Source: Candidatus Nealsoniibacteriota bacterium
GTDB lineage: Bacteria > Planctomycetota > Planctomycetia > Pirellulales > Thermoguttaceae
Assembly: GCA_013202865.1 (NCBI GenBank)
Contig: JABMRB010000793.1
Location: forward strand, 1-47,760
Length of the DNA: 47,760 nucleotides
Direction: 5' to 3'
Shown: positions 26,866-34,337 of the stretch, one piece after another
Position numbering within the stretch: the stretch's first letter is position 1
Layout of the letters: the number at the start of each line of letters is the position of its first letter
Made by a program: the position numbers and the translations under genes
The notes under the pieces: generated by a model
The model's input: the letters and a program-made list of their open reading frames with translations, nothing else
What the model was told of the DNA's origin: nothing
Databases searched by the model: none

Positions 26866-27563
26866 CTGGTCCGAGTCGAAGCCTCGAAGAGCTTATCAAC
26901 GAATGCCAAGGGCTCGTGCGCTCGCTGGCTACGACGATCCATCGCAAACTGCCGCCCGGCACGGAACTGGACGATCTGGTGGCGTACGGCCAGATCGGGT
27001 TGGCCGAGGCTGCCAAGAACTTCGACCCCTCGCACGGCAGCCGCTTCTCAACTTTTGCGTACTACCGGATTCGAGGCGCTATCTACGACGGGCTGTCCAA
27101 GATGTCCTGGTTCAGCCGAAGCGAGTACAAACGCGTGCGGACCGAGCAAATGGCCAACGAGGTCATCCGTGCGGAGAACGAGCAGGACGAGGAACCTTTG
27201 AAGACGGGATGCGACGGCGACATGCGCTGGTTCCGCGACCTGAGCCGGGCCCTGACGGTCGTCCATCTGGCGATGCACGCCGGCGGGGAGGACAACCCGG
27301 GTGCATCGCTCCCGCCCGACCTCTCCACACCGGACCCCTCCGCAATCGTCATCGGACGCGAAATCGGCCAAATCCTCCACAAACTGATCGATGCGCTGCC
27401 CGAAGCGGCCGGAGATCTGATCCGGGCGACCTATTTCGAGGGTCTGACGCTGCAAGAAGCGGGAAAGAGGCTGGGGGTGAGCAAGTCCTGGGCAAGCCGA
27501 CTACACGCGAGAACACTGCAACAATTGGCACGATCGTTGAAATTACTGGGCGTCGCCTCGTAA
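26862..27563 (+). CDS. Sigma70-family sigma factor resembling FliA/SigF-type
   Basis: A 233-residue protein with its ATG at 26862, overlapping the previous stop. Region 2 spans about 20-90: LDDLVAYGQIGLAEAAKNFDP and FSTFAYYRIRGAIYDGL match the core- and -10-binding helices of group 3 sigma factors (FliA/SigF/WhiG-like). A variable linker follows. Region 4 at about 175-228 carries the helix-turn-helix LTLQEAGKRLGVSKSWASRLHARTL. Region 1.1 is absent, as expected for group 3. A sigma factor as the last gene of a tssK-L-M operon suggests it directs transcription of the second T6SS block or of cargo genes. This is inferred from position; no flagellar genes are present in the window. A 21-bp repeat array starts at its stop codon. 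Confidence 0.9.
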   Translation: MTGPSRSLEELINECQGLVRSLATTIHRKLPPGTELDDLVAYGQIGLAEAAKNFDPSHGSRFSTFAYYRIRGAIYDGLSKMSWFSRSEYKRVRTEQMANEVIRAENEQDEEPLKTGCDGDMRWFRDLSRALTVVHLAMHAGGEDNPGASLPPDLSTPDPSAIVIGREIGQILHKLIDALPEAAGDLIRATYFEGLTLQEAGKRLGVSKSWASRLHARTLQQLARSLKLLGVAS

Positions 27564-27645
27564 TACCACCAAAGGGCCTCGTAACACCACCAAAGGGCCT
27601 CGTGACACCACCAAAGGGCCTCGTGACACCACTAAAGGGCTTCGT
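27562..27645 (+). repeat. Four tandem 21-bp repeats directly after the sigma factor stop codon
   Basis: Units at 27562-27582, 27583-27603, 27604-27624 and 27625-27645 share the core ACCACCAAAGGGCCTCGT, with few substitutions. Read in the sigma frame, each unit regenerates the last codons GCC TCG and a stop (TAA, TAA, TGA, TGA), so the repeat was probably copied from the gene end. Nothing else coding is visible in the repeat. Confidence 0.9.
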
Positions 27646-27708
27646 GACGACCACGACAGGCTGAACTTCGCCATCGGTATTGCCCGAACTTCCGAAAGGC
27701 GCATACCT

Positions 27709-27729
27709 ACCGCCCGCGGGGGGGGCGGT
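27709..27729 (+). terminator. Candidate terminator after the sigma factor
   Basis: ACCGCCC (27709-27715) pairs with GGGCGGT (27723-27729) around a G-rich loop. It is GC-rich and well placed between the two T6SS blocks, but has no following T-run. Confidence 0.4.
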
Positions 27730-27761
27730 TGCGAGAATGCTAGCCGGCCGAGACTGGGGTA

Positions 27762-27790
27762 TTGAGGTCCAGCCAGTTTAATGGGATAAT
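27762..27790 (+). promoter_or_regulatory. Sigma70-like promoter for the tssA block
   Basis: TTGAGG at 27762-27767 and GATAAT at 27785-27790, with a 17-bp spacer, lie about 115 bp before the tssA start. The 27564-27905 gap otherwise holds the repeat array and a hairpin. Confidence 0.55.
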
Positions 27791-27905
27791 CGACGCGTGG
27801 GTGGCTAGGCACAGGCACGAAAGATGAGGATCTTTGGCGGAAAAGGCGAAGAGACGGTCGTAGTTCTTCCTGACATAACGGGCAGGGATAGCAGAGCGAG
27901 TATCC

Positions 27906-29030
27906 ATGGCTTCATCCGAAACGTTCGATTTCGAGCAACTCTTGGCACCCATCGCGGGAGAGAATCCGGCCGGCGAGAACCTCCGCGAGGACCCGGCCTA
28001 CGACTCGCTCTACAACCAGATCGCCGCGGCGCGAAACCGGGCCGGCGAGGCGGAACGTGACGCGCTGCGCGACGGAAAGGGACCGGATCTTCTGCGCAAC
28101 GATCCGAAGGACTGGCAACCGATCCTGGAACTCGGCTGCGAGGCGATCTCGCATCGGTCGAAGGACCTCAAGGTGGCCGCCTTCCTGATCGAAGCGCTGG
28201 TCCGCGTCCACGGCTTCGCGGGGCTTCGCGACGGGTTTCGCCTGGTCCGCAAGCTGGCGGAGGATTTCTGGGACGGCCTCTATCCCCGCCCGGACGAGGA
28301 CGGCGTGATCACGCGGATGGCCCCGCTGACGGCGCTCAACGGCGAAGACGGGCCGGGAACGCTGATCCGCCCGATCACCAAGGTGGCGCTGACGCAAGGC
28401 CGCGTTTACGGGCCGTTCTCCCTGTTGCACCACAGGACGGCAGCCCAGTCGACCGGGGGCGACGGGCTTGCCGAACAAGACGACGCCGTTACCCTGGAGA
28501 CGTTCGACGCCGCGGTCCGAGAAACGCCGCCGGAGTGGTTCGCCGAACTGCACGGCGATTTGGCACAGTGTCTGGACGAATTCAAGGCGCTGGGCGACGC
28601 GTTGGAAGAGAAGTGCGGTGAAGACGACTCGGGCGAATCGCTGGCTCCCCCGTCGTCGAACATCCGCAAGGCGTTGAAGGAATGCCGCGAGATGCTCAAC
28701 GAGATCGCCCCGCCGAGCGAATCGGAATCCGACGCCGCGGAAGCCGACCCGGGAGAAACCGGATTGCCCGTGACGACGACGCCCGGCCAGGTACCCGGCC
28801 AACTCCAGACGCGGCAGGAGGCGTTCCGCATGTTGCAGCGAGCGGCCGACTTCTTCCGGCGGACCGAGCCGCACTCGCCGGTCTCGTACGCCCTGGAGCA
28901 GGCCGTCCGGTGGGGCGAGATGCCCTTGCCCAAGTTGCTGACGGAACTGATTCCCGACGAATCGGCGCTCGAACGGATTTTCAAGGTCGTGGGGATCCAA
29001 CCGCCGAAGGAAGAGCAGGAGGAATACTAG
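27906..29030 (+). CDS. tssA: Type VI secretion protein TssA (ImpA N-terminal family)
   Basis: A 374-residue protein from the ATG at 27906. The N-terminal 130 residues carry the ImpA-N pattern (PIAGENPAGENLREDPAYDSLY, then DWQPILELGCEAIS and KDLKVAAFLIEALVRVHGFAGLRDGF). The C-terminal part has PLPKLLTELIP, typical of short TssA forms. TssA caps and organises growth of the tail sheath and tube at the baseplate. The gene has its own promoter and is separated from tssB by a 335-bp region with a large palindrome, so it may be transcribed separately from the sheath genes. The ribosome-binding site is weak. Confidence 0.93.
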   Translation: MASSETFDFEQLLAPIAGENPAGENLREDPAYDSLYNQIAAARNRAGEAERDALRDGKGPDLLRNDPKDWQPILELGCEAISHRSKDLKVAAFLIEALVRVHGFAGLRDGFRLVRKLAEDFWDGLYPRPDEDGVITRMAPLTALNGEDGPGTLIRPITKVALTQGRVYGPFSLLHHRTAAQSTGGDGLAEQDDAVTLETFDAAVRETPPEWFAELHGDLAQCLDEFKALGDALEEKCGEDDSGESLAPPSSNIRKALKECREMLNEIAPPSESESDAAEADPGETGLPVTTTPGQVPGQLQTRQEAFRMLQRAADFFRRTEPHSPVSYALEQAVRWGEMPLPKLLTELIPDESALERIFKVVGIQPPKEEQEEY

Positions 29031-29142
29031 GCTTTGTCAAGCTTGATGTTTCGCGTAGCTGGATTCGCAAGAATTCAGTCGTCGCCGCATTCGACTGAAT
29101 TCTTGCGAATCCAGCTACCCGAAGTTTGAATGTTGACAAAGC
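29031..29142. repeat. Large palindromic element with 51-bp arms between tssA and tssB
   Basis: Left arm 29031-29081 and right arm 29092-29142 are inverted copies around a 10-bp loop (29082-29091). The inner 27 bp are perfectly complementary (GTAGCTGGATTCGCAAGAAT and onward) and the outermost 10 bp also match, with mismatches between. It starts at the tssA stop codon. It carries no gene and could be a MITE- or REP-like mobile palindrome, a strong mRNA-processing hairpin, or a terminator. An insertion origin fits its size and isolated base composition, but no target-site duplication is visible. Confidence 0.85.
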
Positions 29143-29146
29143 GCGG

Positions 29147-29170
29147 CCGGCCCCTGTTCGCAGAGGCCGG
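29147..29170. terminator. Second hairpin after the large palindrome
   Basis: CCGGCCCCTG (29147-29156) pairs with CAGAGGCCGG (29161-29170) with one mismatch and a TTCG tetraloop. It may end transcription from tssA; no T-run follows. Confidence 0.45.
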
Positions 29171-29184
29171 AAGAACCATATAAT
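29157..29184 (+). promoter_or_regulatory. Promoter for tssB with a perfect TATAAT
   Basis: TATAAT at 29179-29184 matches the -10 consensus exactly. TTCGCA at 29157-29162 is a weak -35 with a 16-bp spacer and lies partly in the hairpin at 29147-29170. A 5' leader of about 175 nt would result. A separate TAAAGTTC at 29218-29225 resembles the -35 of FliA-type promoters, but the matching -10 is poor. Confidence 0.5.
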
Positions 29185-29306
29185 AACGTGGCGCAAGATC
29201 ACAATCAAAGGAGGGTATAAAGTTCGGGGGTCACGACAACATTGGAAGCAAAATGCTGAACTCTGACACCTGAACCCTCCCCCCCGACCACACGAGACTG
29301 ACCAGC

Positions 29307-29366
29307 ATGCATGGCTCGCAGAACTTACAACAGAAAACGTTACTCATGTCCGGAGGTGACTGCTGA
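29307..29366 (+). CDS. Possible 19-codon leader ORF upstream of tssB
   Basis: An ATG at 29307 opens 19 codons ending in TGA at 29364-29366, which shares its A with the ATG of tssB (TGATG). The tssB ribosome-binding site (GGAGG) lies inside this frame, so its translation could influence tssB. There is no good ribosome-binding site for the leader itself, so it may be chance. Confidence 0.25.
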   Translation: MHGSQNLQQKTLLMSGGDC

Positions 29367-29896
29367 TGGCAAAAAGCGTACATGACGATCTGGGGAGGCG
29401 CCGCAAGCCTCGGGTCCACATCAGATACGATGTGGATATCGGTGACGCGCAAGAGAAGCGAGAACTCCCGTTCGTGGTCGGGGTGCTCGGCGATTTCTCC
29501 GGAGATCCGACCGAGAAGCTCAAGCCGTTCCGGGATCGCGAGTTCATCCAAATCGATCGCGACAACTTCGCTAAGGTGATGAAGCGGATGACGCCCGGTG
29601 CGAATTTCCGCGTGGAGAACACGCTCGAGGGCGACGGCAGCGAACTGTCCGTCCAGTTGAAGTTCGAGTCGATGGAGGACTTCGAGCCCGCCAACATTGC
29701 CAAACAGGTCAAACCACTGCAGAAACTCCTGGAGACCAGGAACAAGCTGCGGGACCTGCTGACCAGAATCGACATGGAGCCGGAGTACGAAGGCCTCTGG
29801 GAAGAGGTCCTCAAGAACACCGAACAGCTCCAGAAGCTCGAAAGCGAGCTGGGCGGGGCCGCTTCCGACAGCGAGAAACAGGAGGATGAATCATGA
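29366..29896 (+). CDS. tssB: Type VI secretion sheath protein TssB (VipA)
   Basis: A 176-residue protein, normal for TssB. The ATG at 29366 follows GGAGG by eight bases. Family signatures are [22 protein letters not shown] and [16 protein letters not shown] near the N-terminus, and a C-terminal helix with charged residues that ends in an acidic tail. TssB and TssC intertwine to form the contractile sheath. The gene overlaps tssC by four bases (ATGA), in keeping with strict stoichiometric expression. Confidence 0.96.
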   Translation: MAKSVHDDLGRRRKPRVHIRYDVDIGDAQEKRELPFVVGVLGDFSGDPTEKLKPFRDREFIQIDRDNFAKVMKRMTPGANFRVENTLEGDGSELSVQLKFESMEDFEPANIAKQVKPLQKLLETRNKLRDLLTRIDMEPEYEGLWEEVLKNTEQLQKLESELGGAASDSEKQEDES

Positions 29897-31410
29897 GCGC
29901 AGGCAAAGAATCTAAAGCCCGGGCACAAGGCGCGGAGGCCGAATCGAAACTGCTGAGCCTGGACGACATCGTCCAGGCCACGGCCGCCCTGCCGCAGACC
30001 GAAAAGAATCGCGCCCAAGACATGGTCGAAACCGCCGTCACTGCGGCGATGGAAGGCACGATCAAATTCGACAAGAACCCCACCCGGACCTTGAAGCAGG
30101 GAATCCAGGCGATCGACGCCCAGATCTCCAAGCAACTGGCCGCGGTGATGCACAACGATAAATTCCAGAATCTCGAAGGGACCTGGCGCGGCCTGCACCA
30201 CCTGGTGATGGCCAGCAACACGGGCCCGATGATGAAAATCAAGCTGCTCAACGCGCCGAAAAAGGATCTGGCCAAAGATCTGGACAACGCGGTCGAGTTC
30301 GACCAGAGCCTGCTGTTCAAGAAGGTCTATACCGAAGAATTCGGCACGCCTGGTGGCGAACCCTACGGGGCCCTGATCGGTGACTACCAGTTCGGCGTCC
30401 ACCCTGATGACATCGACTTCCTCACGAAGGTTTCCGGCGTGGCGGCCGGGGCCTTCTGCCCGTTTATCTCGGCCGCCTCTCCCGACCTGTTCGGCCTGAA
30501 GAGCTTCACCGATCTCTCCACGCCCCGCGATCTGGCGACGAAGTTCGACGCGATCGAGTACACGCAGTGGAATTCGTACCGCCAGAAAGAGGACTCCCGG
30601 TTCGTGACCCTGGTGATGCCGCGTGTGCTCTCGCGGCTGCCCTACGGCGCCAATACCAAGCCGATCAGCGAGTTTGATTTTGAAGAAGTCGAACTCGACA
30701 AGAAGGGCAAAGCTAAGCCGGTGCCCCACGAGGACTACGCCTGGATGAACGCGGCCTACGTGATGGGCGTGCGGTTGACCGAGGCCTTTGACGAAACCGG
30801 TTTCTGCACGCGGATCCGAGGAATGGAGAACGGCGGGCGAGTCGGCGACCTGCCGGCCCACATCTTCACCTCCATGGACGGTGACTCGAAAATGAAGTGC
30901 CCCACGGAAATCTTGATTCCCGACCGGCGCGAAAAAGAACTCAGCGACCTCGGATTCCTGCCCCTGTGCCATTGGAAGAACAGCGACTGCTCGGTCTTCA
31001 TCGGTGCACAAACTACGCAGAAACCGAAGAAGTATGGTACGGTTAAGCCGGCAGATGAGGCGGCAACGAAAAACGCCGCCATTTCGGCGCGCCTGCCCTA
31101 CATTATGGCGGTCTCGCGAATTGCCCATTTCCTCAAGGCAATCGCCCGCGATAAGATCGGCTCCTACAAAGAACGGGCGGACATGGAAAAGTTCCTCAAC
31201 GGTTGGATCGCCGACTACGTCAGCGCCGACCCCACCGCCAGCGCCGAGGTCAGGGCCAGTTATCCGTTGCGGGCGGCGGAGATCACGGTCCAGGAAGTTC
31301 CCGGTGCTCCCGGCTCGTATAACGCCGTCTGCAAGCTTCAGCCTTGGCTCCAGTTGGAGGAACTGACGACGTCGCTGCAACTGGTTGCCAGCCTACCGAA
31401 GAAAGCCTAG
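29893..31410 (+). CDS. tssC: Type VI secretion sheath protein TssC (VipB), first copy
   Basis: A 505-residue protein of normal length. Signatures: [62 protein letters not shown] and [17 protein letters not shown]. It is translationally coupled to tssB. This copy matches the canonical large sheath subunit better than the copy that follows, so it probably forms the bulk of the sheath; ClpV would act on the TssC N-terminus after contraction. Confidence 0.96.
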   Translation: MSAGKESKARAQGAEAESKLLSLDDIVQATAALPQTEKNRAQDMVETAVTAAMEGTIKFDKNPTRTLKQGIQAIDAQISKQLAAVMHNDKFQNLEGTWRGLHHLVMASNTGPMMKIKLLNAPKKDLAKDLDNAVEFDQSLLFKKVYTEEFGTPGGEPYGALIGDYQFGVHPDDIDFLTKVSGVAAGAFCPFISAASPDLFGLKSFTDLSTPRDLATKFDAIEYTQWNSYRQKEDSRFVTLVMPRVLSRLPYGANTKPISEFDFEEVELDKKGKAKPVPHEDYAWMNAAYVMGVRLTEAFDETGFCTRIRGMENGGRVGDLPAHIFTSMDGDSKMKCPTEILIPDRREKELSDLGFLPLCHWKNSDCSVFIGAQTTQKPKKYGTVKPADEAATKNAAISARLPYIMAVSRIAHFLKAIARDKIGSYKERADMEKFLNGWIADYVSADPTASAEVRASYPLRAAEITVQEVPGAPGSYNAVCKLQPWLQLEELTTSLQLVASLPKKA

Positions 31411-31418
31411 GCGTCGAT

Positions 31419-32987
31419 ATGAGCGCCGGATTCGCCGACAGCGACAACCGTGCCGCGATGCCCGCCGGGGGTATCTCGCTATCGGACTTGGTCCAATCGG
31501 CCCTGGCGGCCTCGCCCGCGGCGGATGAGGCCGGCTTCGGTCTCGGTCGGTTCCTCGCCGAGCCCTCACCCGGCGAGGCGTTGTTGAGGTGGTTCGGCGG
31601 CACGATCCCCAAGAGCAAGGAGCAGGTTGCCCGGCAACTCAGTCACGACATTGCGTGGCTGGACGAGGCGATCTCGCGGCAGGTCAACGCCGTCTTGCAC
31701 CACCGGCGGTTTCAGCGGCTCGAGGCCTCCTGGCGCGGGTTGCAGTACCTGGTCCAGCAACAGGTGGAAGACCGAGGTATCAAGATCCGCGTGCTGAGCG
31801 TTTCCTGGAAGGAGTTGGCGCGGGATATCGACCAGGCGATCGAATTCGACCAGAGCCAGTTGTTCCGCAAGGTCTACACGGCGGAGTTCGGGATGCCCGG
31901 CGGAGAACCGTTCGGCGTGTTGTTGGGCGACTACGAAATCTGGCCCGGCCCGTGTACGGAACATCCGGTCGACGATCTCAAAGTGCTTGAGGGGATTTCC
32001 GGGGTGGCGGCGGCGGCTTTTGCCCCGTTCGTCGCCGGGGTTCATCCGGCCATGTTCGGCCTGAGCGACTTTTCCGGCTTTCAGCAGCACGTCGATCTGG
32101 CCCCGGTTTTTGAGCAAGTCGAGTATCTGACGTGGCAGGCGTTTCGCAAGAAGCCCGATTCCCGATTCATCGCCCTGACGCTTCCCCGCGTGTTGATGCG
32201 GTTGCCCTACGAGGACGACGGTTCCCGGGTCGACGGCTTTTGTTTCCGCGAGGACGTCACCGGCCCGAACAGAGACGCCGGCGGCCTAACCGGGGACATT
32301 GGCGGCCCCGACAAGTATCTCTGGGGCAACGCCAGCTACGCGTTCGGGGCCGTGCTGATGCGGTCCTATGCCCGGAGCGGATGGTTTGCGGATATTCGGG
32401 GAGTGCGGCGCGACCTCGAAGGAGGCGGCGTGGCAACCGGCCTGCCGGTCCACTGGTTCTCGACCGACCGGTCCGGAGTTGCCGCGAAATGTTCGACCGA
32501 CGTGATCGTCACCGACGACCGCGAGCCCGAGCTTAGTGACCTGGGCTTCATTCCTTTGTGTCACTGCGCCGACACGGAGTATTCGGCCTTTTACGCCACC
32601 TCGTCGGTTCAGAAGCCGAAGCGATACGACGATCCGCGATCCACGATGAACGCCCGGATCTCCGCCATGTTGCAGTACACGATGTGCGTGTCCGTTTTTG
32701 CCCACTACGTGAAGGTCATCGTGCGCGACAAGATCGGAGCGTTTACCGGCGCCGGACAGTGCCAGGACTACCTGAACGAATGGCTCACGCAGTACGTCAC
32801 CCGCGACGCCGACGCCAGCACGGAGGTCAAGGCCGCCCGGCCCCTGCGCGAAGCCGAAGCGGAGGTCCGTCCTGTTCCGGGTGAAGAAGGCCACTACTCG
32901 TGTACCGTTCGCCTGTGGCCACATTTCGAGTTGGACGAACTGGCCTCGATGCTGCAGTTGAAGACCCTGTTGAAGGGGCCGACTTGA
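31419..32987 (+). CDS. Second TssC-like sheath protein (paralogue)
   Basis: A 522-residue protein starting at the ATG at 31419, eight bases after the first tssC; the ribosome-binding site is weak and translation may depend on coupling. It shares with the first copy WRGLQYLVQQ, AIEFDQSQLFRKVYTAEFG, GGEPFGVLLGDYEI, RFIALTLPRVLMRLPY and ELSDLGFIPLCHC. It differs at the N-terminus, where the first 60 residues are Ala/Gly/Ser-rich, and by an insertion at about residue 280-300. Two neighbouring tssC genes are known in some other T6SS loci (for example TssC40 and TssC41 of Agrobacterium). It may form a specialised sheath layer, such as a cap or the baseplate-proximal ring, or modulate assembly; this is inference. 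Confidence 0.92.
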   Translation: MSAGFADSDNRAAMPAGGISLSDLVQSALAASPAADEAGFGLGRFLAEPSPGEALLRWFGGTIPKSKEQVARQLSHDIAWLDEAISRQVNAVLHHRRFQRLEASWRGLQYLVQQQVEDRGIKIRVLSVSWKELARDIDQAIEFDQSQLFRKVYTAEFGMPGGEPFGVLLGDYEIWPGPCTEHPVDDLKVLEGISGVAAAAFAPFVAGVHPAMFGLSDFSGFQQHVDLAPVFEQVEYLTWQAFRKKPDSRFIALTLPRVLMRLPYEDDGSRVDGFCFREDVTGPNRDAGGLTGDIGGPDKYLWGNASYAFGAVLMRSYARSGWFADIRGVRRDLEGGGVATGLPVHWFSTDRSGVAAKCSTDVIVTDDREPELSDLGFIPLCHCADTEYSAFYATSSVQKPKRYDDPRSTMNARISAMLQYTMCVSVFAHYVKVIVRDKIGAFTGAGQCQDYLNEWLTQYVTRDADASTEVKAARPLREAEAEVRPVPGEEGHYSCTVRLWPHFELDELASMLQLKTLLKGPT

Positions 32988-33034
32988 CGTAGGCGCGATC
33001 GCGCCGACCGACAGTGCCAAGGAGACAGTCAACC

Positions 33035-33862
33035 GTGAAAGCCAAAGAACTCTATGAGGCGGGAAAGCTCAACGACGCGGTCGCCGCCGCCATTGAGGAG
33101 GTGCGGCGTCACCCGACCAATGCAGCACACCGGTGGTTGCTCTGCGAACTGCTCTGTTTTGCCGGCGAGTTGGAACGCGTCGACAAGCACCTCGATCTGA
33201 TGGCGACGCAGGACCCCAAAATGGTCGCGCCGCTGAGCCTGTTTCGCCAGTTGATTCGGGCCGAGCAGGCGCGCGTGGATTTCTACGGCGAGGGACGGTT
33301 GCCCGAGTTCATGGGCAAACCGTCCGCCGGGCTCCAACTTTGCCTGGAGGCGTCGATTCGGACCCGCGAAGGAAAATCGGATGAAGCGGCTGCCCTGCTG
33401 CAGCAGGCGGAAGAGCAACGCACACCCGTCGTCGGCAACTCGGGCGGCAAACCGTTCGACGACTTGCGAGACATGGACGATATGACGGCGCCCTTTCTCG
33501 AGGTCTTCACCAGCACGGGCAAGTACTTTTGGATCCCCATTGAAAGCATCCGCCGGATCGAGTTCCGCAAACCCGAGCGCCTGGGTGATTTGCTCTGGCG
33601 CCGCGCCAATCTGGCCGTCTGCGGAGGGCCTGACGGAGAGGTCTTTCTGCCGACCCGATACGCCGGCTCCCACGAGGAACCGGACGACGACGTGCGACTC
33701 GGACGTGCGACCGACTGGCGAGGCGACGACGGTTGCCCGGTACGCGGCGTCGGGCAGCGGATGTTCATGGTCGGCCAGCAAGACCTGGGGATCCTGGAAA
33801 TTGAAGATTTTGACGTCAGCAATCCGGTATCCCTAAGCACCGATGACCCGACCCAAGCGTGA
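33035..33862 (+). CDS. tagJ: TagJ/ImpE-family accessory protein of type VI secretion
   Basis: A 275-residue protein. The GTG at 33035 is taken as start since AAGGAG lies ten bases upstream; a GTG at 33014 precedes that site. The N-terminal half is a TPR-like helical domain (AKELYEAGKLNDAVAAAIEEVRRHP). The C-terminal half contains the ImpE signature PFDDLRDMDD and the WIPIESIRRIEF, RLGDLLWRRA and FLPTRYAGSH segments. In other systems TagJ binds TssB and tunes sheath disassembly by ClpV. It overlaps tssE by 20 bases. Confidence 0.92.
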   Translation: MKAKELYEAGKLNDAVAAAIEEVRRHPTNAAHRWLLCELLCFAGELERVDKHLDLMATQDPKMVAPLSLFRQLIRAEQARVDFYGEGRLPEFMGKPSAGLQLCLEASIRTREGKSDEAAALLQQAEEQRTPVVGNSGGKPFDDLRDMDDMTAPFLEVFTSTGKYFWIPIESIRRIEFRKPERLGDLLWRRANLAVCGGPDGEVFLPTRYAGSHEEPDDDVRLGRATDWRGDDGCPVRGVGQRMFMVGQQDLGILEIEDFDVSNPVSLSTDDPTQA

Positions 33863-34337
33863 CCAACCGCTGGTTTCCTCCGTACTCGATCGCCTGCTGG
33901 ACGACCAGCCGGACGCGACCGGGGAGAATATCGAGACGCAATACCAGGTGCTTCGCGAGTTGAAGCGGAGTGTCCGGCGCGACTTGGAGAACCTGCTGAA
34001 CACGCGCTGGCGCTGCACGACGTGGCCCGAGGATCTGAAGGAACTGGAGCGTTCGCTGGTCAACTACGGGGTCCCCGACGTTACCGGGACCGACCTGGGA
34101 TCGAAAGAGCGCCGGCAGGATCTCTTGACGGTGCTCAGCGCGATCGTCGAGCGTTTTGAGCCTCGGTTGAAAGACGTGGAGATCACGATGCTCGACAATG
34201 CCGAACCCCTGGATCGCGTGCTGAGATTTCGCATTCGGGCGATGCTGCACGTCGAACCGGAGCCGGAGCCGGTGACGTTCGACTCGACACTGCAGCCGAC
34301 CACGGGCAACGTGGAAGTCAAAGGAACGGATCGATGA
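33843..34337 (+). CDS. tssE: Type VI secretion baseplate subunit TssE (gp25-like)
   Basis: A 164-residue protein of usual length. It has SVLDRLLDD near the N-terminus, a central gp25/lysozyme-like fold signature (RRDLENLLNTRW, SLVNYGVPDVTG) and RFEPRLKDVEIT. TssE joins the baseplate wedge with TssF and TssG and initiates sheath polymerisation. It starts inside the 3' end of tagJ and its stop overlaps the tssF start (ATGA), so these genes are tightly coupled. Confidence 0.94.
   Translation: MTRPKRDQPLVSSVLDRLLDDQPDATGENIETQYQVLRELKRSVRRDLENLLNTRWRCTTWPEDLKELERSLVNYGVPDVTGTDLGSKERRQDLLTVLSAIVERFEPRLKDVEITMLDNAEPLDRVLRFRIRAMLHVEPEPEPVTFDSTLQPTTGNVEVKGTDR

Noticed and set aside
27562-27645. Repeat array considered as a CRISPR
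   Set aside because: The units are 21 bp in direct contact with no spacers, and no cas genes are present.
29133-29184. TTGACA at 29133 paired with TATAAT at 29179 as one promoter
   Set aside because: The spacing is 40 bp, far beyond 16-18, and the TTGACA is part of the large palindrome's right arm.
29344-31380. A 678-codon open frame on the minus strand opposite tssB and tssC
   Set aside because: It mirrors the codon pattern of clearly coding genes on the plus strand, has no ribosome-binding site or family match, and is a GC-rich antisense shadow.
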